Positions 1 to 8,458 of a DNA stretch of 64,000 nucleotides are shown here, piece after piece. Origin of the DNA: Clostridia bacterium (GTDB lineage: Bacteria; Bacillota; Clostridia; Christensenellales; Borkfalkiaceae); NCBI GenBank assembly GCA_017502525.1, contig JAFVUV010000006.1:124001-188000 (forward strand), given 5' to 3'. Both the position numbers and the translations under genes were made by a program. The notes beneath the pieces were generated by a model, which ran no database searches, had not been told where the DNA came from, and was given only the letters and a program-made list of their open reading frames with translations. The stretch's first letter is position 1. Every line of letters begins with the position of its first letter.

Positions 1-1175
1 CAAAATGCCCCGAATTAAAACACAAGTTGATAGTAAATGGTACGCGTGAAGGATGGCGTAATTTTGATGAAGAATATACTATGTTCAGTACGCACTTTAA
101 TCGTACGGAAGACTCACCTTGTGGGGACGACTTGTTGTTAATGTTCTTTACTTCAGGTACGTCAGGGTATCCAAAAATTGCAGCGCATAATCATAAATAT
201 CCGTTAGGGCATTTCCATACTGCTAAATATTGGCACAACGTTGACCCTGATGGGTTGCATTTAACCATCTCGGATACGGGTTGGGCAAAATCAATGTGGG
301 GTAAACTTTACGGGCAATGGCTTTGCGAAGCGGCAACGTTCGTTTACGACTTTGACCGTTTTGACGCTGCTGATATATTACCTATGTTTGCAAAATATAA
401 TATCACAACTTTCTGTGCACCGCCCACAATGCTTAGAATGTTAATTAAAGAAGACATATCCAAATACGATTTTTCTTCGGTGCGCCATATGTCAACGGCG
501 GGCGAGGCACTTAATCCCGAAGTATACAATCAATTTGAGAAATTGACGGGATTGCAAATTAAAGAAGGTTTTGGGCAATCAGAAACTACAATGCTCGTTG
601 GAAACCTTGTTGGTAAACCGCATAAGATAGGTTCGATGGGTAAACCTGCACCTATATACGATATGGATATTGTTGACGAAAACGGCAACTCGGTTGCAGT
701 AGGTGAAGTTGGTGAAATCGTAGTGAACGTTAAAGACGGAGCACCTTGTGGATTATTCACAGGATACTACGGCGACGAAGAAAAGACAAAAGAAGTTTGG
801 CACGACGGTTATTATCACACAGGTGATACGGCTTGGCGTGATGAAGATGGATTTTATTGGTATGTTGGTCGTGTTGATGACGTCATCAAATCAAGTGGTT
901 ACCGTATAGGGCCGTTTGAAATAGAAAGCGTAATTATGGAATTGCCTTTCGTATTAGAATGTGGCGTTTCGGCAGAACCTGATGAAGTTCGTGGACAAGT
1001 TGTAAAAGCAAGCGTAGTTTTGGTTAAGGGATACGAACCTAGCGAAGAATTGAAGAAGGAAATTCAAACTTACGTTAAGGCTAAAACCGCACCGTATAAA
1101 TATCCAAGAATAGTTGTATTCCGTGACCAATTACCAAAGACTGTTAGCGGAAAAATCCAAAGAAACAAACTGTAA
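1..1175 (+). CDS. Acyl-CoA synthetase (AMP-forming), 5'-truncated
   Basis: The frame is open from the window edge, so this is the C-terminal ~390 residues of an acyl-adenylate-forming enzyme of usually ~550 residues; the TTG at 27 is probably internal. The phosphate-binding loop FTSGTSGYPK, the GFGQSETT motif, the YHTGDTAWRDEDG hinge region and the C-terminal catalytic lysine in KTVSGKIQR are all present. The family activates a carboxylate with ATP, then transfers it to CoA. The sequence pattern is closest to medium-chain or acetyl-type (MACS) synthetases; the chain length of the substrate cannot be told. It ends in a strong terminator and stands apart from the surface-protein cassette downstream. 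Confidence 0.9.
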   Translation, partial: KCPELKHKLIVNGTREGWRNFDEEYTMFSTHFNRTEDSPCGDDLLLMFFTSGTSGYPKIAAHNHKYPLGHFHTAKYWHNVDPDGLHLTISDTGWAKSMWGKLYGQWLCEAATFVYDFDRFDAADILPMFAKYNITTFCAPPTMLRMLIKEDISKYDFSSVRHMSTAGEALNPEVYNQFEKLTGLQIKEGFGQSETTMLVGNLVGKPHKIGSMGKPAPIYDMDIVDENGNSVAVGEVGEIVVNVKDGAPCGLFTGYYGDEEKTKEVWHDGYYHTGDTAWRDEDGFYWYVGRVDDVIKSSGYRIGPFEIESVIMELPFVLECGVSAEPDEVRGQVVKASVVLVKGYEPSEELKKEIQTYVKAKTAPYKYPRIVVFRDQLPKTVSGKIQRNKL

Positions 1176-1190
1176 TAGAAATAAAAACAT

Positions 1191-1229
1191 AACTCTCATC
1201 ATATTAGATATGGTGGGAGTTCTTTTTTT
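1191..1229 (+). terminator. Rho-independent terminator
   Basis: A 14-bp stem (1191-1204 with 1208-1221, two G-T pairs, 3-nt loop) is followed by a run of seven T. It sits 15 bases after the acyl-CoA synthetase stop. Confidence 0.9.
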
Positions 1230-1523
1230 GTTTTTTTTAATAATAGACATGGAGTATTTATGGATTATTTGCGTTCTAGCATAATCAACACCACGTGTTA
1301 TTAAATAAGATAATCAAACACCAATGCCATTTAAATTTACATCAAAACCCGTGTGTATAATTCAATAATAGGTTGGGACCTGTTATTAAAAATTGAAAAA
1401 TAGGATAAAAACATATAAACACAACATATCGTGTGCGATAAAATAATAAACACAAATTTGTAAAAAAATATAAAAAAATAAGCTAAAAAACATCAATTAT
1501 TTTCATTTTTTTTTAAAATTCAA
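1230..1523. other. AT-rich intergenic spacer without a gene
   Basis: About 290 bases between the terminator and the promoter of the SipW cassette. It is strongly AT-rich with many stops in all frames. I see no RNA gene, ribosome-binding site or convincing repeat in it. Confidence 0.7.
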
Positions 1524-1552
1524 TTGACAAACAACGATGTTGCTCATATAAT
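1524..1552 (+). promoter_or_regulatory. Consensus sigma-A promoter of the SipW cassette
   Basis: TTGACA (1524-1529) and TATAAT (1547-1552) are separated by exactly 17 bases, a perfect housekeeping promoter. The spacer holds the 11-bp palindrome CAACGATGTTG (1532-1542), a possible operator. The leader to the GTG start at 1624 would be about 65 nt. This is one of the two perfect consensus promoters in the window, which suggests strong expression unless repressed. Confidence 0.85.
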
Positions 1553-1623
1553 TATAATCCCAATAAAGTATTTGCGAGATTAATTTAATGGACATCTTGT
1601 AATAACTAAGAGAGGCAATTGCG

Positions 1624-3600
1624 GTGGAAAAAACAAAAAAACCAAAACTGTTTTTCGAAAAGACCATTAACGTTTTTGCTTGGCTGTGTTTAGTCTTGGC
1701 TGTAATTCTAGCAATAATTTCAGCTACGGCAGTGATTAGTGGAGAAAATAACGGGAAAGAGATTTTGGGGCATAAAATTTTAATAGTTAACACCGACTCG
1801 ATGAGCAAGTCAGCGATGAGTGAGGATGAGAAGATTTTCTTTAATGCAGGGGACATCATTATTATACGTATGATAACTAATCCTAACGAGCTTAAAGAAG
1901 GGGATGTAATATCTTTCTTTTCGTATAATCCTGAGTCAATGGGAAAAACGGTAACACACAAAATTCGCAAGATTAATTATTCGAGTAGTGGAGAGATAAC
2001 AGGTATCGTTACTTACGGAATCAATACGGGAGTAAATGATATCGTTGAGGTTAAGCCCGAACACCTAGTCGGTAAATACGTTTCAAAAGTACCGGCAGTC
2101 GGCTTGCTTTTTTCGTTTATGAAAACTCCACGCGGATTTTATTTAAGTATATTAATCCCCGGCGTGTTGTTGATAATATTCTTTAGTGTAAAGGTTGGTA
2201 AGATTTTGGGAAAGAGAGAATTAGCAAAAGAATATAGTGATGAAATAAATTCACTAAAGGATAAAGATAAGATATTAGAAGGACAAAATAACACTCTGCT
2301 GGCAGGAGTAGGAATAGCTGGCGGGACTAGTTTACAAGACGAACAACTTACATTAGAAGAAAATAAGGAGCAGAACATGGAAGAAAACGTACAACAAACA
2401 ACTCAACAAGCACAAGGCCAAACTGCACCTGCAATATATCAAACGGTAACCATTAATTGCCCATCACCAATGATGTCGCAACCTGTGGTATACCAAACGG
2501 CACCAAGCCAAACGGGGTCGACAATTTGTCAAACGGTTTCTATGACACCACAACCCGTTGCATATCAGATGCCAATAATGACTATGCCGATACCTTATCA
2601 ACCCGTGCCTGTTCAATCGGCACCTGTTGCTTATCAAGCGGTACCCGTTCAACCCGCACCGGTAGTGTGTCAAACGATAGGTGAGAATGCTGCACCGGGA
2701 ACACCTGTATCCGTTCAGCCTAATTACGCGCCTACAGTATGTCAAACGATAGGGGAAAACGGCAAACCCACAATGCCACAACCTGTTGCATACCAAACAG
2801 TACCCGTTCAGCCCATACAGTTGTATCAACCCGTAGCCGTTCAGCCGATGACAGTTCAGCCTCAACCCGTTGCGCCTGCTAGTGCACAAACACAAGCACC
2901 TATAGAACCGATAAAAGAAGAAACGTCGGCAACTACGGTGGAGGAGCCTGAAATAAACAAGGAAGAAGAAATTACGGTTACAGAAGAAGAGAATATCGTT
3001 GTTAAAGAAGAACAACCTAAGGAAGAATTTGTCGCTGAAGAAGTTAAGGAAGAAGTTGCAATAACTGAATTGGAAGAAACTTCTGCAATAGAAACTGAAG
3101 AAGAATCTGTTATTGAACAATCTGAACTTGATAGCGATATGGAAGATGAAGAATCAAAAAACAAACTAAATATACCAGAAGGCGAGAAAAAGCCATTTAC
3201 GGAAAAATTAGTTAATGCCAAAGAAGAAACCCAGAATTATTTTAATGCAGTTCACAACGAACTCGTATCGTACAAAAAGGTAAGTTCAAGAGTTTCGTTT
3301 AGATGCGTGTCATATAGGAAAGGGCGTACGCTACTTGCAAAGATAGGTCTTCGTGGAAAAACCTTGACGGGATATTTTAATTTAGACGTTAAAGATTTTA
3401 ACGATAAGGTATTCTTTCAAAAAGATATGTCAGGGGTTAAAGCATATGAAGAAGTTCCTTTTGCAGTAAAAATTAGAAGTGAACGCGCTTGTAACAACGC
3501 AACTAAACTCGTTGGCGCGGTAGCTGAAAAATTTGAACTTAAAAAGAACCCTAAATTTGAAGCAGTCGACCAAGTTAAGCAATATAGAGACGAAAAATAA
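1624..3600 (+). CDS. sipW: SipW-type signal peptidase I with long cytosolic extension
   Basis: A 658-residue protein starting at GTG behind AAGAGAGG (8-base spacing). Residues 1-190 form a signal peptidase of the ER/SipW type: transmembrane segment at ~16-39, catalytic Ser59 in TDSMS, His112 in VTHKI replacing the usual lysine, and a second transmembrane segment at ~173-189. By the positive-inside rule (KVGKILGKRE after it) the remaining ~470 residues are cytosolic. They comprise a Gln/Pro/Val-rich repeat region (~245-430; CQTIGEN occurs twice), a Glu-rich stretch (~430-540) and a basic folded domain (~555-650). That last domain resembles an unnamed domain I recall from other Clostridia. Typical SipW proteins are ~190 residues, so the fusion is unusual. 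The next two genes encode matching substrates. Confidence 0.85.
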   Translation: MEKTKKPKLFFEKTINVFAWLCLVLAVILAIISATAVISGENNGKEILGHKILIVNTDSMSKSAMSEDEKIFFNAGDIIIIRMITNPNELKEGDVISFFSYNPESMGKTVTHKIRKINYSSSGEITGIVTYGINTGVNDIVEVKPEHLVGKYVSKVPAVGLLFSFMKTPRGFYLSILIPGVLLIIFFSVKVGKILGKRELAKEYSDEINSLKDKDKILEGQNNTLLAGVGIAGGTSLQDEQLTLEENKEQNMEENVQQTTQQAQGQTAPAIYQTVTINCPSPMMSQPVVYQTAPSQTGSTICQTVSMTPQPVAYQMPIMTMPIPYQPVPVQSAPVAYQAVPVQPAPVVCQTIGENAAPGTPVSVQPNYAPTVCQTIGENGKPTMPQPVAYQTVPVQPIQLYQPVAVQPMTVQPQPVAPASAQTQAPIEPIKEETSATTVEEPEINKEEEITVTEEENIVVKEEQPKEEFVAEEVKEEVAITELEETSAIETEEESVIEQSELDSDMEDEESKNKLNIPEGEKKPFTEKLVNAKEETQNYFNAVHNELVSYKKVSSRVSFRCVSYRKGRTLLAKIGLRGKTLTGYFNLDVKDFNDKVFFQKDMSGVKAYEEVPFAVKIRSERACNNATKLVGAVAEKFELKKNPKFEAVDQVKQYRDEK

Positions 3601-3637
3601 TTTTGAAAAATAATTTTTTGATAAAAGGAAAAAGAAT

Positions 3638-5125
3638 ATGAAAGTTATAAATACTAGAAAATCGTTGGTAACCAGTATAATTGCAATAATAATCAGTTTT
3701 AGCATACTAATCGGCAGTACTTTTGCTTGGTTTACTGACTCAGCAAGCAGTGGAATTAACAAAATTCAGTCTGGTAATTTAGACGTTGGTTTAGTTTATA
3801 CAAACTCATATAACGGCACACCTGAAGAAGTCCATGAAAATACTAAGATTTTCACGGATATCAACGGTGACCCGATTTTATGGGAACCGGGTGCATTTGC
3901 AAGCGGACGTTTTGAAGTGAAAAACGATGGTTCTTTAGCACTCAAGTATGAATTAAGTATTATACAAGCAAATGCAACAGCAACGCCAAGTGGCAAAACT
4001 CTTGCAGATGCACTTACCGTATACGCGCTTACTCGAAACAAATCAACGGGAACGGACGACGTAATGGGAGATGCAAATCTTGAAGCTTTACAAATTGACA
4101 GTGCAGTTCCAGAATACGATCCACAAAATATGCCGGTATTTAAAGACGGGTTGACCTTGAAAGGATATTTACTTCCTAGTGAAGCAATCACTTATGAAAT
4201 CGGTATATTCTGGGAACCTACAGAAAACGATAATGAATATAATATTCCTGGTGGGTTATCAATCGACTTTGCAGTAGCGCTTGTAGCAACGCAAGTTTCA
4301 TATGAAAATGATGGGGACGGTTCTTTCTATGATGAAAATGCTAATTTCCCTGTAGTTCCTGCTATTCCGGAAATAGTAGATAGTGGTTCTGCTGGAGGTG
4401 TTAACTGGACGTTGAAAGATGATGGCTGCTTAACCGTTTCTCGTGCAGATACATCCGTGCCAGATTTGAATTGTGGTAAGATGTATGAACCTGGTGTTTG
4501 GAGAGAAGCCGTTGTTTATGATAAAAATGGTAACGCAACTAAAGAAGGTTATAACGCGCCAAATGCATCTGCAAATGAAGGTGGTTATTTTTGCGACCGT
4601 AATTTAGTAACTTCACTAGTTATTGAAGAAGGCGTTACTTCTATCGGTTCTTTTGCAGCACAGTTTCCAAATCTTACGGGAGAATTAATAATACCAGCAT
4701 CTGTAACTTATATTGGTCAAGGTGCATTTTCTAGTTGCCCCATAACTAAGCTGACTTTCGCTGAAGGCGGTACGGATAAACTTTGTATTGCTCCTGGTGC
4801 ATTTAAAAGATTGGATATAGAAGAAATAGTTTTTCCAGCAGATCGTCCTGAAATACACATACATTGTTGGGCATTAAATGATTGTTTGAATTTAAAGCAT
4901 GTAACATTCCCCGCTAACGTAACAACATTCTCTCAATGGACACATGTTGATTACTGTGGAATGAGTTTTGTAAATAGTGGAGATAGCCAAATTCTTGCAC
5001 GTTGTACTGCCCTTGAAACAATTACTTTTGGTAGTCAAACAGTTCGCGATATGTTCTTTAGTGCAGCATATAATACTAGCAATATTAATGCTATAGGCAA
5101 TGTTCAAATTATAATTGAAAATTAA
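3638..5125 (+). CDS. SipW-dependent secreted protein with leucine-rich-repeat C-terminus
   Basis: A 495-residue secreted protein. Residues ~7-35 match the SipW-cognate signal (basic RKS, a long Ile/Ser-rich core, then GSTFAWFTDSA), with probable cleavage after TFA; next comes the NKIQSGNLDVGL block typical of TasA/camelysin-like proteins. Residues ~30-240 are almost identical to the next gene. Residues ~320-475 carry BspA-type leucine-rich repeats (VTSIGSFAAQFPNL, VTYIGQGAF), usually involved in adhesion. No sortase motif or C-terminal membrane anchor is seen. AAAGGAAAA precedes the ATG. It lies 37 bases after sipW, so the two are probably co-transcribed. A matrix-fibre or adhesin role is inferred from the TasA relationship. 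Confidence 0.82.
   Translation: MKVINTRKSLVTSIIAIIISFSILIGSTFAWFTDSASSGINKIQSGNLDVGLVYTNSYNGTPEEVHENTKIFTDINGDPILWEPGAFASGRFEVKNDGSLALKYELSIIQANATATPSGKTLADALTVYALTRNKSTGTDDVMGDANLEALQIDSAVPEYDPQNMPVFKDGLTLKGYLLPSEAITYEIGIFWEPTENDNEYNIPGGLSIDFAVALVATQVSYENDGDGSFYDENANFPVVPAIPEIVDSGSAGGVNWTLKDDGCLTVSRADTSVPDLNCGKMYEPGVWREAVVYDKNGNATKEGYNAPNASANEGGYFCDRNLVTSLVIEEGVTSIGSFAAQFPNLTGELIIPASVTYIGQGAFSSCPITKLTFAEGGTDKLCIAPGAFKRLDIEEIVFPADRPEIHIHCWALNDCLNLKHVTFPANVTTFSQWTHVDYCGMSFVNSGDSQILARCTALETITFGSQTVRDMFFSAAYNTSNINAIGNVQIIIEN
3654..4350 (+). repeat. Direct repeat copy 1 (SipW-substrate N-terminal module)
   Basis: 697 bases matching 5184-5880 at a constant offset of 1530 without gaps. Most stretches of 100 bases differ at 0-4 positions. 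The exception is 3914-3961, where 15 of 48 positions differ. Confidence 0.95.
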
Positions 5126-5167
5126 TGTAGTTAAATAAATTTTTGACACTTAAAAGGAGAAAAAAAT

Positions 5168-7021
5168 ATGGATGTTTTTAAGGCTAGAAAATCGTTGGTA
5201 ACCAGCATTATTGCAATAATAATCAGTTTTAGCATACTAATCGGCAGTACTTTTGCTTGGTTTACTGACTCAGCAAGCAGTGGAATTAACAAAATTCAAT
5301 CTGGAAACTTAGACGTTGGTTTAGTTTATACAAACTCATATAACGGCACACCTGAAGAAGTCCATGAAAATACTAAGATTTTCATGGATATCAACGGTGA
5401 CCCGATTTTATGGGAACCGGGTGCATTTGCAAGCGGACGTTTTAAAGTATCAAACGACGGTTCACTTGCGTTAAAATATGAACTCAGTATAATACAAGCA
5501 AATGCAACAGCAACGCCAAGTGGCAAAACTCTTGCAGATGCACTCACCGTATACGCGCTTACTCGTAACAAATTAACGGGAACGGACGACGTAATGGGAG
5601 ATGCAAATCTTGAAGCTTTACAAATTGACAGTGCAGTTCCAGAATACGATCCACAAAATATGCCGGTATTTAAAGACGGATTGACCTTGAAAGGATATTT
5701 ACTTCCTAGTGAAGCAATCACTTATGAAATCGGTATATTCTGGGAACCTACAGAAAACGATAATGAATATAATATTCCTGGTGGGTTATCAATCGACTTT
5801 GCAGTAGCACTTGTAGCAACGCAAGTTTCATATGAAAATGACGGGGATGGTTCTTTCTATGATGAAAATGCTAATTTCCCCGCTCTTCCCGTAATTCCTA
5901 CGGCTGATGAATGGGATGGGACAGCAGATACTTCTTGGTACAATGATAGTGATACTACTTTCTCATTAGGCACGTCAGAGCAACTTGCAGGTTTTGCAAA
6001 ACTCGTAGATGAAGGAAATACTTTCGAAGGAAAAACCATAGAATTAGCTTGTGATTTAGATTTATATGCAGAAGATGCTAATGGCGAAGCTATTTGTTTT
6101 GACCCAATCGGAAGTTATAGACACGATAAAGCGTTTAAAGGAACGTTTGACGGAAAGGATAAAACTATTTCAAATTTAACACAAAACACTTGGGCTTTAG
6201 ATAACGGATATTATTATAGCGATTGTGGATTAGGACTTTTTGGTGCGGTTGAAGATGCGTATATTTGCAACTTGAAAGTAGATGGCGCTAGTATCTCGGG
6301 TGAATCTGCGATTTGTGGTATAATTGCAGGTGTTTCTAGTGGGGAGACCACTTATGAAAATATAACCGTTACTAATTCAAAAGGTGCAGATTATCAATAC
6401 TATTCGGGTGGTATAGTAGGTTGGGCAAGTGGTGAACAAAAATTCATTGGCTGTAACGTAGATGCATCAAATGCAATTGCTGCACAATGGGGTGACTTTG
6501 ATAACTCAACTGGTGGTGTAATTGGCGGTTGTGGTGGTTCTGCTCAAATTCTAATGAAAGATTGTACAGTTGCTTGTCGAATCGACGCTTATAACGACGT
6601 AACGTCTTCTTATCAATGGTATGCATATCGTCGTTGTGGTATGCTTATAGGTAATACAGGAAAAACAAAGACAGTTGATGGTACAACGTATGCGGATGCA
6701 CCACAACTTACTTGTGAAAATGTAACTGTAATTTACGGAGAATGGGCAGATTATACTTATTGCGAATTTGCTGGTACCTCATGGCCTTACGTTAGAGTTC
6801 AAGCAGGTGTTAGCAACAGTGCTTATTCTAACCCAAGATATGGACATCCTACTGATGCAAATGGAAATGAAGTAGTTGATGATAATCACGTTCATAACGA
6901 AGGTGAAGACCATCACATGTCGTGCGTATTTGACCAACTCTACGGTGGTGGACAAGGAGTTTACGGCATGGCAACTCACGACGGTGTAACCGTTATTTAT
7001 AACAATCCTAGCAAAAATTAA
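5168..7021 (+). CDS. SipW-dependent secreted protein with GLUG-like beta-helix C-terminus
   Basis: A 617-residue secreted protein starting behind AAAAGGAGAAAAA. Its signal peptide and first ~240 residues copy the preceding gene with about ten substitutions (for example T73M, S135L). After residue ~243 it is unrelated: a Gly-rich repeat region (~255-510) with a pattern like FKGTFDGKDKTISNLTQN and GLFGAVEDAYICNLKV, which resembles GLUG-type right-handed beta-helix adhesins, then a His/Asp/Glu cluster DDNHVHNEGEDHH (571-583). No anchor motif. It lies 42 bases after its paralogue and is the last gene of the cassette. Surface or matrix function is inferred. Confidence 0.82.
   Translation: MDVFKARKSLVTSIIAIIISFSILIGSTFAWFTDSASSGINKIQSGNLDVGLVYTNSYNGTPEEVHENTKIFMDINGDPILWEPGAFASGRFKVSNDGSLALKYELSIIQANATATPSGKTLADALTVYALTRNKLTGTDDVMGDANLEALQIDSAVPEYDPQNMPVFKDGLTLKGYLLPSEAITYEIGIFWEPTENDNEYNIPGGLSIDFAVALVATQVSYENDGDGSFYDENANFPALPVIPTADEWDGTADTSWYNDSDTTFSLGTSEQLAGFAKLVDEGNTFEGKTIELACDLDLYAEDANGEAICFDPIGSYRHDKAFKGTFDGKDKTISNLTQNTWALDNGYYYSDCGLGLFGAVEDAYICNLKVDGASISGESAICGIIAGVSSGETTYENITVTNSKGADYQYYSGGIVGWASGEQKFIGCNVDASNAIAAQWGDFDNSTGGVIGGCGGSAQILMKDCTVACRIDAYNDVTSSYQWYAYRRCGMLIGNTGKTKTVDGTTYADAPQLTCENVTVIYGEWADYTYCEFAGTSWPYVRVQAGVSNSAYSNPRYGHPTDANGNEVVDDNHVHNEGEDHHMSCVFDQLYGGGQGVYGMATHDGVTVIYNNPSKN
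5184..5880 (+). repeat. Direct repeat copy 2 (SipW-substrate N-terminal module)
   Basis: Second copy of 3654-4350. Similarity stops abruptly at 5880 (TTCCC), exactly where the two proteins take up different C-terminal domains, and begins within a few codons of the start. Confidence 0.95.
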
Positions 7022-7070
7022 AATTCTTTGTCTGGAACAAATCTTGCAACCTCAAGGATTTTAGAAAACA

Positions 7071-7102
7071 AAAGCGCGATTGCTGTTTAGCAATCGCGCT
7101 TT
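7071..7102. terminator. Bidirectional terminator hairpin
   Basis: A perfect 14-bp stem (7071-7084 with 7089-7102) and GTTT loop lie between convergent genes. The minus-strand side has the better T tract, so it mainly serves the M20 peptidase gene, but it also ends the SipW cassette. Confidence 0.8.
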
Positions 7103-7128
7103 ATAATTAATATATTAATTAAATAATA

Positions 7129-8283
7129 TTAATCAAAATAACTTAAAACAAGTTCTGCAGTAATTTTCATACCGGGTTCAAGGCTTGATATAAGCAATTT
7201 TTCACTTCTTGTATGCGCGCCCGATGAAATGTGGTTTCCTACGCAAACGGCAGGGATGCCTAAAGACATAGGGATGTTTGCGTCTGTTGAACCGCTATCA
7301 CGGTGACAAGTAACGCCAGAATATTTTTCACAAACGGCTATTGCGTGTGCGGTGATTTTTTCTAAAGCCTCTTCGTTCATATCACCCATGCAAGGTCTGT
7401 CCCCAACGAGTTTAACTTCAATTTCTGCTTTACCAGATTGTTTTGCTTTTTCTATTTGTTCTTCAAAGAATTTCTTCATTATAGCAAGACACTCTTTGTC
7501 GTCCGAACGGTACTCATAAAGCATTTTAGCGTTTTGAGCGATAGTATTAACGGAAGTACCACCTTCAACGATACCAACGTTATAAGTGGTTTTTGTTCCT
7601 TCTTTTTTAGGAATTTCACATTTATAAAGTTGGTTGATTAGGTCTGCCATTGCGACAATCGCGTTGCGTCTACCAAAACCTAAGAAAGAGTGGCCACCTT
7701 CGGTAGCAAACGAGATTTCGTATCTATGCGAACCTACGCATTGATTGATAATTTCATTGTAACAACCATCAAAAGTATAAAAAGCAGAAATTTTATCGCC
7801 ATAATCTTTGACGATTTGTCTAGAACCTTTAAGGTCGCCTAAACCTTCTTCGCAACTGTTTGCAACGAAAAGTATGCCGTATTTAGATTTTAAGTTGTTT
7901 TGAATAACGTACTTAGCAACCATCATTAAAACAGCAAGGCAAGACGTGTCGTCGCCGATACCTGGGCAATATATGTATTCGCCGTCTTCAGAGTAAGGTA
8001 ATGGAGAAAGGTCGGGGAAAACCAAGTCGGTATGCGCCATAAACACTACTATTTCGTCTTTATTGTCGCAATCTATAGGAACTATAACGTTCTTTGCTTC
8101 GTCAACTATAATTTGTTTAGCCCCTACATTTTCAAACCAATTTTTAACGTAATCAACTCTCAAATCTTCTTGACCGCTTGGTGCGGGGATAACTGCAAGT
8201 TCTTTAAGTAATTTACGCATCTCGTCGTAAGAGTTGTCAAGATAATTTAAAACTTTCTCATCTAATTTATCAATGTACTTCAT
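7129..8283 (-). CDS. M20 family metallopeptidase (PepT/DapE-like)
   Basis: 384 residues from the ATG at 8283, chosen because GGAGTT lies just upstream and the promoter overlaps the 14-residue upstream extension. Zinc ligands are visible in order: HTD in FMAHTDLVF, GIGDDTS (bridging Asp), CEEGLGD (general base and Glu), and a final His in GAHTRSEK. GGHS marks the lid/dimerisation domain. The family hydrolyses peptides or N-acyl amino acids in the cytosol with two metal ions. GSTDANIP near the C-terminus resembles peptidase T-like members, but the substrate cannot be assigned. It is transcribed alone. Confidence 0.85.
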   Translation of the reverse strand: MKYIDKLDEKVLNYLDNSYDEMRKLLKELAVIPAPSGQEDLRVDYVKNWFENVGAKQIIVDEAKNVIVPIDCDNKDEIVVFMAHTDLVFPDLSPLPYSEDGEYIYCPGIGDDTSCLAVLMMVAKYVIQNNLKSKYGILFVANSCEEGLGDLKGSRQIVKDYGDKISAFYTFDGCYNEIINQCVGSHRYEISFATEGGHSFLGFGRRNAIVAMADLINQLYKCEIPKKEGTKTTYNVGIVEGGTSVNTIAQNAKMLYEYRSDDKECLAIMKKFFEEQIEKAKQSGKAEIEVKLVGDRPCMGDMNEEALEKITAHAIAVCEKYSGVTCHRDSGSTDANIPMSLGIPAVCVGNHISSGAHTRSEKLLISSLEPGMKITAELVLSYFD

Positions 8284-8313
8284 TTTTGAACTCCTATTTA
8301 TTTTAACGTAAAG

Positions 8314-8342
8314 ATTATAGCACAAGTAAAAGCGATAAACAA
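8314..8342 (-). promoter_or_regulatory. Promoter of the M20 peptidase gene
   Basis: On the minus strand TTGTTT (8337-8342) and TATAAT (8314-8319) are 17 bases apart, leaving a ~25-nt leader before the ATG at 8283. Confidence 0.7.
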
Positions 8343-8370
8343 GTTAAATTCATAAAAAATTTAAAAACAA

Positions 8371-8392
8371 AAAACACCTGCAAAGGTGTTTT
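8371..8392 (-). terminator. Terminator of spoVG
   Basis: AAAACACCT (8371-8379) pairs with AGGTGTTTT (8384-8392) around a 4-nt loop. On the minus strand it is followed by a T-rich tract. It lies between spoVG and the M20 gene promoter. Confidence 0.7.
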
Positions 8393-8458
8393 AATGCAAA
8401 TTCAAACTAGCCGATAAGCAAACTCAACGGCTTGAAAACAAATCAAAGAACGTGTGTT

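Noticed and set aside
2464-3120. 218-residue minus-strand frame rich in Arg, Cys, Tyr and Leu within sipW
   Set aside because: It is the antisense reading of the Gln/Pro/Val repeat and Glu-rich region; composition is an artefact of the repeat, with no ribosome-binding site or family resemblance.
3796-5721. Two nearly identical 131-residue minus-strand frames (3796-4191 and 5326-5721)
   Set aside because: Their similarity comes only from the duplicated head module on the plus strand; neither has a start signal.
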